A stretch of DNA of 16,409 bases from Bacteriovoracaceae bacterium. Lineage in GTDB: Bacteria; Bdellovibrionota; Bacteriovoracia; Bacteriovoracales; Bacteriovoracaceae. The DNA lies in assembly GCA_023954595.1 (NCBI GenBank), contig JAGSHJ010000022.1:1-16409 (forward strand), written 5' to 3'. Numbering within the stretch: position 1 is the first letter of the stretch; each line of letters opens with the position of its first letter. Position numbers and translations under genes: made by a program. Positions 1-6,194 of the stretch are shown here, piece by piece. The notes below the pieces were generated by a model that was not told the DNA's origin, searched no databases, and saw only the letters and a program-made list of their open reading frames with translations.

Positions 1-77
1 AATTTTTCCCACTCCACGTCCGCCATATCATCCGTGATAAGTGTTGATGCAAATGTGGATGCGGTTTTAAAATTCAT
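1..77 (-). CDS. Unrecognised protein, N-terminal part only (runs off left edge)
   Basis: An open frame begins with ATG at 77-75 on the minus strand and stays open for 25 codons to the window edge. A convincing Shine-Dalgarno (CGGAG, complement of about 83-87) lies 5-6 bases upstream of the ATG, which is the main reason to believe it. The visible N-terminus starts MNFKTASTFASTL and continues with an acidic stretch containing ADVEWEK. It has no signal peptide or membrane segment and I do not recognise the family. It is divergent from the dioxygenase gene at 215, so the 137 bases between them would hold both promoters. Too little is visible to assign a function. Confidence 0.55.
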   Translation of the reverse strand, partial: MNFKTASTFASTLITDDMADVEWEK

Positions 78-214
78 TCAGACTCCGTTTTTTGTGTTGT
101 GACAATTCCTCTGTCACACCTTATTCTTTCAAAAATGTTGCCGAGTGACAATTTCTTGACTATAAAACACCATAAGCACAGTAATAATAAGGTTTTAGAG
201 CACTGACACGGCCT
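78..214. promoter_or_regulatory. Divergent promoter region with GTGACAATT repeats and an inverted repeat
   Basis: On the plus strand TTGCCG (138-143), a 17-base spacer and TATAAA (161-166) form a sigma-70-like promoter for the dioxygenase gene. On the minus strand TTGTCA (complement of 146-151) followed after 17 bases by AAGAAT is a weaker candidate for the gene at 1-77. An inverted repeat TGTGACA (98-104) / TGTCACA (112-118) with a 7-base spacer lies in the middle. The word GTGACAATT occurs at 99-107 and again at 145-153, the second copy inside the plus promoter spacer. This layout fits an operator, but no regulator can be named. The dioxygenase start has no good Shine-Dalgarno. Confidence 0.45.
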
Positions 215-685
215 ATGAAAGAATTTAAAAATGGATACATTCAAGACATACTGACACTACCAGACGAACTAAAAAGCTCAGTTAGTGATCAAGACTGGGG
301 TCAAACCGACGCCATTTGCCAAACTCTTGCAGCACCTGGAGGGGCCGTGTATGAGTGTCTGCGGCCATTTGCAAATCAAAAAAGGCTAGAGTTCATCATT
401 AGTGTAAGAGACTCTAAAAACGATTGGGAAGAAGATGGTATTTGGCATGATGACGGCTCAAGGCCTTTGGCATTTAGTTTAGGACTAAATATTAATCCAG
501 ACATTATAGAAGGTGGCGAGTTACTCTTGAGAAAGAAAAACAGCGAACAACAAAGCGTTATTTTGCCACCGAAGTTTGGAGAAATAATAATTTTTAATAC
601 AGGTGTGTCTGGTTATGAACACAAGGTACGGGCAGTGACAACCGGACATCGAGTGGTGATGGCCGGCTGGTGTTATGATTATTGA
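215..685 (+). CDS. 2-oxoglutarate/Fe(II)-dependent dioxygenase, prolyl-hydroxylase-like
   Basis: A 156-residue protein with the core of the 2OG-Fe(II) oxygenase superfamily. H78 and D80 (WHDDGSRPLAFSL) match the HxD iron ligands, H136 (YEHKV) is the distal iron ligand, and R146, ten residues later, is placed to bind the 2-oxoglutarate carboxylate. The GGELLLR and FGEIIIFNT strands between them are typical of the double-stranded beta-helix. Enzymes of this family hydroxylate protein or small-molecule substrates; the substrate here cannot be told. It is short, close to a minimal catalytic domain, with no signal peptide, so it is probably cytosolic. The ATG at 215 has no clear Shine-Dalgarno. 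The gene runs into the Crp/Fnr gene tail to tail, overlapping it by 7 bases. Confidence 0.75.
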   Translation: MKEFKNGYIQDILTLPDELKSSVSDQDWGQTDAICQTLAAPGGAVYECLRPFANQKRLEFIISVRDSKNDWEEDGIWHDDGSRPLAFSLGLNINPDIIEGGELLLRKKNSEQQSVILPPKFGEIIIFNTGVSGYEHKVRAVTTGHRVVMAGWCYDY

Positions 686-1338
686 TTAAGAGCTTCTTGT
701 CCCTCAGAATATTCAAGCAACTCTTGAATATCGCTTAAGTGAATCTCACGCCCTTCTTTTTCAATCAGGCCAGCTTTTTCAAGCTTGGTAAGTGCTCTTG
801 TTACTGTTTCGGTCTTTGCCCCACAAAACTCTCCAATCTCTCTTCGAGTCCATTGGTAGCCTGGGTGTCTTTGCTTTAGGAAAATCAAAGTTTCTATAAT
901 CCTAGAAACAACTCTCTTACCTGTGATGTCGTTAAAGCGCTCTTCAGCGATTCTTAGATCACGTGCAATCATTCTTGTAAGGTGTAGAAACAATTCTGGC
1001 AGGTGTGCCTGAACTTCTTCAGCACCAGTGTATGGAAAAATAAGTAGTTCCCCATCAGACAATGCAATTGCAGAAGCATGATAGTGCTCACCTACTAGAA
1101 ATGAACGATATCCAAGAAAAAACTTTTCTCCGAACACTCTAAGAAGTGACTCATGGCCATTAGGGGCAAGGTTAACAAGCCCCACAATACCACGGTTTAT
1201 ATAGGTAAGATTTTTTGACTGATCGCCTTTATTAAAAAGGATATCTCCCTTTTTAAATCTCTTAGTAATACCTTTTTCAAGTATACTCGGTGGCAGATCA
1301 ATTCTGTTGTCAAAAGCATTATTCAAATGCAACTTCAT
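679..1338 (-). CDS. Crp/Fnr-family transcriptional regulator
   Basis: A 219-residue protein with the two-domain Crp/Fnr plan. Residues about 20-125 form the cyclic-nucleotide-binding-like beta-roll (RFKKGDILFNKGD, then a GE-containing turn near GEKFFLGYRSFL), followed by a dimerisation helix (HLTRMIARDLRIAEERF). A C-terminal winged helix-turn-helix covers about 160-210, with recognition helix TETVTRALTKLEKAGLI. Residues E177, T180 and R181 correspond to the E..SR of FNR rather than the R-E-R of CRP. The cluster of cysteines that holds the FNR iron-sulfur centre is absent (the one cysteine, C172, is in the HTH), so it is unlikely to sense oxygen that way. Shine-Dalgarno AGGAG sits just before the ATG. 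Targets are not visible; a -10 box lies directly upstream. Confidence 0.85.
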   Translation of the reverse strand: MKLHLNNAFDNRIDLPPSILEKGITKRFKKGDILFNKGDQSKNLTYINRGIVGLVNLAPNGHESLLRVFGEKFFLGYRSFLVGEHYHASAIALSDGELLIFPYTGAEEVQAHLPELFLHLTRMIARDLRIAEERFNDITGKRVVSRIIETLIFLKQRHPGYQWTRREIGEFCGAKTETVTRALTKLEKAGLIEKEGREIHLSDIQELLEYSEGQEALNQ

Positions 1339-1353
1339 AACTTCTCCTAAGCA

Positions 1354-1389
1354 GGACTACATTATAGAGTATCTATAACACTTATAAAA
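1354..1389 (-). promoter_or_regulatory. Promoter of the Crp/Fnr-type gene
   Basis: On the minus strand a perfect TATAAT (complement of 1361-1366) lies about 22 bases before the start codon. The -35 position 17 bases upstream holds only TTTTAT (1384-1389), so the promoter looks weak or activator-dependent. An imperfect dyad AGTGT..ACTCT lies in the spacer and could be an autoregulatory site, but it is not strong enough to call. No convincing terminator for the upstream tkt operon is seen in the 62-base gap. Confidence 0.45.
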
Positions 1390-1400
1390 CCTTAATCGGG

Positions 1401-1862
1401 TTAGGCCTGGTTTTTTTGAATAACACTCTCTGCTTGTTCAACAAAGCCAGGGTTACTTAGTCCGGAGCTAGAAGCAACATCAACAGCATCTTCAAAATCC
1501 ATGCCTTTACTTGAAACCAGGTGAGTAATAAGCCAAGCTCCTACTCTATTGGCACTTCCGCAATGGATGAAAAACTGATCATTTTCATTTAGTTGATCAC
1601 TCAATCTCTTGCAATTTTGTGCATCAAGGCCATTTTCAGTCATAATTGGGAATTGCTCGTACTCAATTCCCATCTCTTTAAGCTTTGCTTCTTCCCAATC
1701 AAAGTCCATTTCAGAATCAGCTCTTAGGTTGAATACCTTTTTAATATTCATATCCTTAAGTGAATCAAGACTTTGCTCAGTTGGCTGGCCAGCAAGGTAG
1801 AGGTTCTCTAGTTGCCAAAGTTGGTTTAGACCAGGGACATCAAAAATTCTTGTAGAGTTCAT
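1401..1862 (-). CDS. DUF442-like / dual-specificity phosphatase-like protein
   Basis: A 153-residue cytosolic protein resembling the phosphatase-like family that includes the DUF442 domain of beta-lactamase-hydrolase-like proteins. The signature pieces are LYLAGQPTEQSL near residue 22, VFNLRADSEMDF near 43, and the active-site-like loop HCGSANRVGAW at 100-110, with H100, nucleophile C101 and R106. As in relatives of this group the Cys and Arg are four residues apart, not five as in classical tyrosine phosphatases. The usual small glycine before the Asn is alanine here. It starts 15 bases after the transketolase stop and its Shine-Dalgarno (AAGGA) lies in that gap, so it is probably co-transcribed with tkt. 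Substrate unknown. Confidence 0.7.
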   Translation of the reverse strand: MNSTRIFDVPGLNQLWQLENLYLAGQPTEQSLDSLKDMNIKKVFNLRADSEMDFDWEEAKLKEMGIEYEQFPIMTENGLDAQNCKRLSDQLNENDQFFIHCGSANRVGAWLITHLVSSKGMDFEDAVDVASSSGLSNPGFVEQAESVIQKNQA

Positions 1863-1877
1863 ATGTATTTCCTTATC

Positions 1878-3848
1878 CTAAAGCTTATTAAATGCAGCGA
1901 CTACTGCCTCAGCATCTAATCCATTTTTCTTATAAAGCTCATCGGCAGTATAAGCTGATTGCCCAAATTCACCTTTTACACCAAGACTTTGTGCCTTGAA
2001 TTCCACACCGTGGCGAGTAAGTGAGTGAATCAATTGAGCGCCCATTCCACCAATAACTTGATGGTCTTCCATGGTGATCAGTTTATTGCCTGATTTTGAA
2101 AGTTCAGCTTGCATAGTTTCCACATCAGGGAAATTTACATTATGGCAGTTTGCAACACCTACTTCATGGCCCATGTCTTTAAGCATTTGAGCTGCTTCAA
2201 GAGCTTTTGGAACCATAGGCCCGCATGCCGCGATCAAAGCGTCTTTTCCAGACTTTAAAATTTCAGTCTTTCCAAGCTCGGCCTTATTGTCACTCAATTT
2301 TGCTTCGAAGTTTTCTCTACCAGCAAAGAAGATATATGAGTTTCCAGTTCTTCCCTCTACTCTAGCAAGTTCAATCTCATTAATGGCCTGAACCATCAAC
2401 TCTTGAGCTTCTTCACTAGATGCAGGAATAACCACTTTTGTATGAGGAATTGAGCTCATTGCACTAATGTAAGTCAAAGACTGGTGAGACGCTCCATCGG
2501 CAGCATCTTGGAATCCAGCATGGCTATAAACAGCAATCATAGGAGCTTCTGAAAGTGCGGCCATAACCATTGGAAGGTTACCTTTAGTGACACCAAAAGC
2601 TGCGAATGTATCTACAACAGGAATGTATCCCATTTTACTCATACCAGCAGCAACACTAACCATATTTGATTCAGCGATACCGATATCAAATGATCTCTCT
2701 GGGAACTCTTTATGGAATGCGCCCATACCAGTAGAGCCTTGAAGATCACATGAAACACTTATAACTGGTTTTCCTTCAGATGCAGCTTTTACAGCACCAC
2801 GAGCAAGACCTGCTTGAACTTTTTCTTTTTTAACAGTGCTATCGGACTTAGTTGCCTCTACAGGAGCAGTTAATTCATCTGCCCATGCTTTGAGTTCAGC
2901 TGGAACATCTCCTCCAAGAATTTCTTCTAGGAATGGGTAGATATCTTTTGAACGCGCTTTAATTGGAAAACCATGTCCACCAGAAGCAGACTCTTCTGTG
3001 GATTTAACACCAAAGCCTTTAACAGTTTTAAGCCAGATAAATACAGGAGCATCATCTGAAGCATCAAGAGCACTTTCAAAAGCGCTATAACATGCCTGAA
3101 GATCATTTCCATTTTCTACTTTAATAGTATTCCAGCCAAGACCTTGCATTGTTTCAAATGTTGGTCTCATATCGTATGAATCAGCATCAATTCTGCCAGA
3201 TAGCTTAGTATTGTTATCACTGATAACCATTACAAAGCGATTTAGCTTACCTTTTTTAACCAGTCCAGGAATCGCAGCGAAGGCCTCTTTTGCTTCACCT
3301 TCCATACTGGCACCATCACTGACCATACAAACCGTTACACGATCATTGCCAGCAAGCTTATCTGCCATTGCTAGGCCTTGGGCCTGTGGAAGAGCACTAC
3401 CAAGAGGTCCATTAGATAGAAGAACGCCTTCTGGATATAAGTGACTCTCACCATGTCCTGTAAGAAATGAGTCAATAGAGCGAAATCCCTTCAAATCATC
3501 AATTGAAAGACCACCAAAGCCTAAATTGGCACGAAGGGCATAAATACCGTTCTCAGCATGGCCGATATCATTAACGAAATTGAAATTTTCGGTCCAATTC
3601 TCATTTTGGAACATTTTGGCATGGATTGCGCTAGACATTTCCGCAGCAGCAGCAGGGCCGCCCCAGTGGCATGCAGCGCCCCCGTTAACAGCACCAAGGT
3701 CCATAAGAGCAACTAAAGCACGAGTGGCGCGAGGATCGCCAGCAACGACCTCATTTCCGTCTTTGTCTTTAATAGTGGCCTTGTATTTAGGTAGGCAGTT
3801 TTTGGCGCCGTGTAACTTATTTTTGATCTTTAAAGGGGCAATCTTCAT
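1878..3848 (-). CDS. tkt: Transketolase (divergent form)
   Basis: A 656-residue single-chain transketolase, moving two-carbon ketol units between sugar phosphates in the non-oxidative pentose phosphate pathway with thiamine diphosphate (ThDP). The N-terminal ThDP-binding region shows GHGESHLYPEG (131-141), the SNGPLGSALPQAQGLAMA stretch, and the diphosphate motif SDG (177-179) ending at DNN (211-213). The pyrimidine domain begins near 343 and has the ThDP-activating glutamate in GIAESNM (E393). Sugar-phosphate contacts are suggested by SHAGFQDAADGASHQ near 442-456, and the C-terminal domain begins near 525. Several blocks are unusual: CHWGGP at 60-65 replaces the common GHPGGP, and SDG replaces GDG. 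This points to a divergent branch, but all domains are present. Start chosen from a good Shine-Dalgarno (AAGGAAAG). Confidence 0.9.
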   Translation of the reverse strand: MKIAPLKIKNKLHGAKNCLPKYKATIKDKDGNEVVAGDPRATRALVALMDLGAVNGGAACHWGGPAAAAEMSSAIHAKMFQNENWTENFNFVNDIGHAENGIYALRANLGFGGLSIDDLKGFRSIDSFLTGHGESHLYPEGVLLSNGPLGSALPQAQGLAMADKLAGNDRVTVCMVSDGASMEGEAKEAFAAIPGLVKKGKLNRFVMVISDNNTKLSGRIDADSYDMRPTFETMQGLGWNTIKVENGNDLQACYSAFESALDASDDAPVFIWLKTVKGFGVKSTEESASGGHGFPIKARSKDIYPFLEEILGGDVPAELKAWADELTAPVEATKSDSTVKKEKVQAGLARGAVKAASEGKPVISVSCDLQGSTGMGAFHKEFPERSFDIGIAESNMVSVAAGMSKMGYIPVVDTFAAFGVTKGNLPMVMAALSEAPMIAVYSHAGFQDAADGASHQSLTYISAMSSIPHTKVVIPASSEEAQELMVQAINEIELARVEGRTGNSYIFFAGRENFEAKLSDNKAELGKTEILKSGKDALIAACGPMVPKALEAAQMLKDMGHEVGVANCHNVNFPDVETMQAELSKSGNKLITMEDHQVIGGMGAQLIHSLTRHGVEFKAQSLGVKGEFGQSAYTADELYKKNGLDAEAVVAAFNKL

Positions 3849-3857
3849 TGGTCTTTC

Positions 3858-3899
3858 CTTTTATTATTAGCTAGTTTTGGCCCTATTAAATAATAAAAG
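3858..3899. repeat. 11-bp perfect inverted repeat around the tkt transcription start
   Basis: CTTTTATTATT at 3858-3868 and its exact reverse complement at 3889-3899 are separated by 20 bases. The centre (3878-3879) coincides with the predicted tkt start site. One arm overlaps the -10 region and the other the Shine-Dalgarno side. The arms are pure A/T apart from one base, so chance is possible. Confidence 0.5.
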
Positions 3900-3913
3900 A
3901 CTTATTCTGCCAA
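3885..3913 (-). promoter_or_regulatory. Sigma-70-type promoter of the tkt operon
   Basis: On the minus strand TTGGCA (complement of 3908-3913), a 17-base spacer and TTTAAT (complement of 3885-3890) match the housekeeping consensus at five of six positions each. Predicted transcription starts near 3878, giving a leader of about 30 bases with the Shine-Dalgarno inside it. Confidence 0.65.
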
Positions 3914-3948
3914 CATTATGACTTGCATTATTATTGATATTTGGGTAG

Positions 3949-4008
3949 TTTAGCATCTCAAAATCGAGTTTATAAAATAGTTTTACTATAGTTTAAAAAG
4001 GATATGTT
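3949..4008 (+). promoter_or_regulatory. Upstream region of rpmB
   Basis: The best sigma-70-like pair is TTTAGC (3949-3954), 16 bases, TATAAA (3971-3976); the -35 is poor. A second possible -10 lies in the 11-mer TTTTACTATAG (3981-3991), which is also present in front of cheY. Starting from that one would leave almost no leader before the Shine-Dalgarno AAGGA (3998-4002), so the first is preferred. Confidence 0.3.
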
Positions 4009-4239
4009 ATGAGCCGCGTATGTGATTTAACAGGAAAAAGAAGACAAGTTAACAATAAGGTTTCTCACTCAAACATCAAAACTAAGACGTTGAAGCAAGT
4101 AAACCTTCACACTAAAAGAGTATTTGATCCAGAGACTGGGCAAACTATCAAGCTTAGACTTTCTGCAAAAGCAATCAGAAGTTTAGACAAAATTGGTTCT
4201 CTTTCAAAGTTTTTGAGAAAGTACGGACCAAACGCTTAA
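4009..4239 (+). CDS. rpmB: 50S ribosomal protein L28
   Basis: A 76-residue basic protein beginning MSRVCDLTGKRRQVNNKVSHS. This is the N-terminal signature of bacterial L28 (one Cys, then TGK, then N..SHS), followed by KTKTLKQVNL and the conserved KLRLSAKAIRSLDKIG block. L28 is a component of the large ribosomal subunit near the exit-site and L1-stalk region. Length is normal for the family. The second zinc-type cysteine pair found in some L28 proteins is absent, so this is the zinc-independent form (only C5 is present). It stands alone, without rpmG next to it, and has its own terminator. Shine-Dalgarno AAGGA is 6 bases before the ATG. Confidence 0.96.
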   Translation: MSRVCDLTGKRRQVNNKVSHSNIKTKTLKQVNLHTKRVFDPETGQTIKLRLSAKAIRSLDKIGSLSKFLRKYGPNA

Positions 4240-4263
4240 TTTTCTTCTAAGATTATTAAAAAA

Positions 4264-4296
4264 TAAAAAGCCGCTTTTATAAGCGGTTTTTTTTTG
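4264..4296 (+). terminator. Intrinsic terminator after rpmB, probably bidirectional
   Basis: CCGCTT (4271-4276), loop TTAT, AAGCGG (4281-4286), then a nine-base T run (4287-4295). A wobble G-T pair and A-T pairs extend the stem. The left flank is A-rich, so the complement reads CTTTTTATTTTTT after the same stem and should also stop minus-strand transcription coming from the porin gene. Confidence 0.9.
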
Positions 4297-4313
4297 CCTA
4301 AAATTGGCTGGTA

Positions 4314-4340
4314 ATGACCTGGGCGAAAGGCCCAGGCCAT
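4314..4340. other. GC-rich hairpin just after the porin-like gene
   Basis: CCTGGGC (4318-4324) and GCCCAGG (4330-4336) enclose a five-base loop. Beyond one A-C mismatch, ATG/CAT pairs lengthen the stem. It begins 7 bases beyond the porin stop. Neither strand has a U tract immediately after it, so it may protect the mRNA 3' end or help the terminator at 4264-4296 rather than act alone. Confidence 0.55.
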
Positions 4341-4346
4341 GAAGAA

Positions 4347-5789
4347 TTAAAAGTTGGCAATAAAGCTAGTAGATACAAAACTTACTTTGTTGTCGATTTC
4401 AGTCCTTGCACCAATTAGCCCATTAACCGGGTAGTGATAATCCTGCTGTTGATTCAAGTATTGGAGATTCCACTTAAGACCACCAGCTAGATCCTTTGTA
4501 TAAAAAACTCTATAAGCATTTCCATATGTTGTGTACATAGATACAGGGTCTACATTTCCTGAGTCATATAGGAATGCGTCCTTGTCACCATGGAAGTATT
4601 CAGCACCTAGCGAAGATCCTTTCATAAATCCACTATTAAAGTTGTACTTAGCTAGAATACCGTAAGCTACACCATCTTTTTCAGATGACTCTTCATCACT
4701 TAGCCATCCCAAGGTACCAATACCTAAACTTGCAGGAACAAGGCTTCCCTCTGACTTAGTTTTAGAAGTCATACCGTGTACGGCAATATCTAGGCCTGAG
4801 TTTCCAATATCACTTGCCTCTGCATAAACAGTTGCTCTTTGAACACCTAATTTAAGATTGTTTGACTCTCCTGCAATTGGCATATTATCAAATTGTGAAT
4901 ACATCCCAATAACGTGAATTTGTCTGGCAAAATCCACCTTAGATCTATATTCATACATTGCAGTATATACATCCTCAGTACGATTTACTTCATTACCATC
5001 AGCATCAGTCTGAGCTGTGAAAGTGTCATTATAGTTTGGCGTACTAAATGGAGAATAAATACCTCTGAATGTGTGCTTGCCATAAGTTTTAGTCAGGGCC
5101 ATACCATCAAAGATTGCAGAGAATGCAAGAATTGGGTAATTCCCTTTCATCGGCTCATTTGTGTGGTGATGTGTTGGTGCACCATCAATAGTTGGCATAC
5201 GACCAAATGTAAAAGTAAGCGTGTCACTGATTGCGTAGTTTGCAAAAGCTCTCTCTACCCATACTGATGAATCACTTGCTGTAGCGCCTGCAGAGAAGTC
5301 ACTAAAGCTTCCATCTGTACTGCCTGTACTTGAAACTGTTGTTAAGTACTTGGCCATTGAAAGTCTACCGTAGAAAGATAATTTATCTGTCGGGTTTGAT
5401 TCCATATCCAAATTGAAAAATAATCTAGCATAGCTATTGCTAGAACTGTCTCCGGCCTCGTGATCCACACATCCGGCCTTTTTTACAGGTGCAGCACCTA
5501 CGGTTACGCTCTCTCCACAACCTGCAGCGGCAAAGGCACCCAACTGTCCTGGATCTATTGCGGCCACTTGTCCGAAAGCATCGGCATATGCCGAAACGTC
5601 AGTGTAGGTTCTATAACCTTTATTAATTTCTCTTGATGCATTATCAAAGCGCATCTCTAACGATCCACTTACTTTAAAAAAGTTTTCATAGCTTTGAAAT
5701 TCTAGTGCTTCAACACGATCTTCCAAAGATTGTGCATTTGCTTGTCCTACAGTTAGGATGCAAAGTGCGCTTGTTAGTAGTTTCTTCAT
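4347..5789 (-). CDS. Outer-membrane beta-barrel protein, DUF3373-like porin
   Basis: A 480-residue exported protein. The N-terminus MKKLLTSALCILTVGQANA is a signal peptide with a likely cut before QSLEDR. A short coiled coil (SLEDRVEALEFQ) follows, as in trimeric-porin-like proteins, then many alternating amphipathic strands. The last residues, ending SFIANF with a terminal Phe, are the classic signal for outer-membrane barrel insertion. Blocks such as FGRMPTIDGAP and GNYPILAFSAIFDGMAL resemble the DUF3373 family. A Cys pair (CGESV.../ GCVD) lies in a probable loop. I chose the ATG at 5789 because GAAGAGGG sits 8 bases upstream; the in-frame ATG at 5807 has no Shine-Dalgarno and would put MKREIT before the signal peptide. 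It follows the small secreted-protein gene by 41 bases. Confidence 0.75.
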   Translation of the reverse strand: MKKLLTSALCILTVGQANAQSLEDRVEALEFQSYENFFKVSGSLEMRFDNASREINKGYRTYTDVSAYADAFGQVAAIDPGQLGAFAAAGCGESVTVGAAPVKKAGCVDHEAGDSSSNSYARLFFNLDMESNPTDKLSFYGRLSMAKYLTTVSSTGSTDGSFSDFSAGATASDSSVWVERAFANYAISDTLTFTFGRMPTIDGAPTHHHTNEPMKGNYPILAFSAIFDGMALTKTYGKHTFRGIYSPFSTPNYNDTFTAQTDADGNEVNRTEDVYTAMYEYRSKVDFARQIHVIGMYSQFDNMPIAGESNNLKLGVQRATVYAEASDIGNSGLDIAVHGMTSKTKSEGSLVPASLGIGTLGWLSDEESSEKDGVAYGILAKYNFNSGFMKGSSLGAEYFHGDKDAFLYDSGNVDPVSMYTTYGNAYRVFYTKDLAGGLKWNLQYLNQQQDYHYPVNGLIGARTEIDNKVSFVSTSFIANF

Positions 5790-5830
5790 AGTAATTTCCC
5801 TCTTCATTATTAATTAATTTTAAAATTGTT

Positions 5831-6076
5831 TTAGCCACCAATTTTGGAAGAACTGTCAGTGCACGTAAGCGTACAGTCACCAACATTTACAGTTGGCGAA
5901 GTGCATGTCTTCCACTTCATAACGTTACCCTGTCTTCCACCGGTTGCTAGTGCAGCTGCACTGGCATCATCTTTTCCACATTGTTTTTTTACTTCCGCAA
6001 TAAAGTCATCTTTAGTACCTGCCAGTGTGGCAGTTGAGAAAAATAGCCCTAATGCGATCAATGAAAACATCTTCAT
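5831..6076 (-). CDS. Small secreted four-cysteine protein
   Basis: An 81-residue protein. Residues 1-19 form a signal peptide (MKMFSLIALGLFFSTATLA), leaving a mature peptide of about 60 residues starting GTKDDF. It has four cysteines (C33, C58, C68, C72), enough for two disulfides in the periplasm or outside, and ends in a Ser/Gly-rich tail. An excellent Shine-Dalgarno, AAAGGAGAG, precedes the ATG. I do not recognise the family. The porin-like gene begins 41 bases downstream on the same strand, so the two are probably co-transcribed and both products go to the envelope. The four cysteines suggest a small disulfide-stabilised module, but function is open. Confidence 0.75.
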   Translation of the reverse strand: MKMFSLIALGLFFSTATLAGTKDDFIAEVKKQCGKDDASAAALATGGRQGNVMKWKTCTSPTVNVGDCTLTCTDSSSKIGG

Positions 6077-6114
6077 TGTCTCTCCTTTAATTTTGTTAAG
6101 CTCTCTATGTTCAT
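6073..6114 (-). CDS. Possible 13-codon leader ORF overlapping the small secreted gene
   Basis: On the minus strand ATG at 6114 opens a short frame, MNIESLTKLKERQ, whose stop TGA (6075-6073) overlaps the start ATG of the secreted gene as ATGA. A GGAGGAG lies about 11 bases upstream of the ATG, a little far. Such an overlap would couple translation of the two. With no conservation data this is only a candidate. Confidence 0.25.
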   Translation of the reverse strand: MNIESLTKLKERQ

Positions 6115-6194
6115 TTTTGGGTGCACTCCTCCACCGAGGGAATTAATATCCTCTCTAATGGAATTTAATTTATATTTTATTTATGGCCTGGGTT

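Noticed and set aside
98..118. CRP-type site TGTGA...TCACA
   Set aside because: The half-sites are separated by 11 bases; CRP needs 6. Kept only as a generic inverted repeat.
1378..1403. Terminator after the DUF442-like gene (CCTAA / TTAAGG on the minus strand)
   Set aside because: The stem is only five pairs with a bulge and the T tract is short; not convincing.
3580..3870. Plus-strand open frame opposite the start of tkt
   Set aside because: Antisense to strongly conserved transketolase sequence, with no ribosome-binding site.
4314..4340. Hairpin as a stand-alone intrinsic terminator
   Set aside because: No U tract follows on either strand; the rpmB terminator 20 bases away is a better stop for both strands.
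5790..5807. Upstream ATG (5807) as start of the porin-like gene
   Set aside because: No Shine-Dalgarno, and it would add a charged MKREIT before a normal signal peptide; ATG 5789 has GAAGAGGG at good distance.
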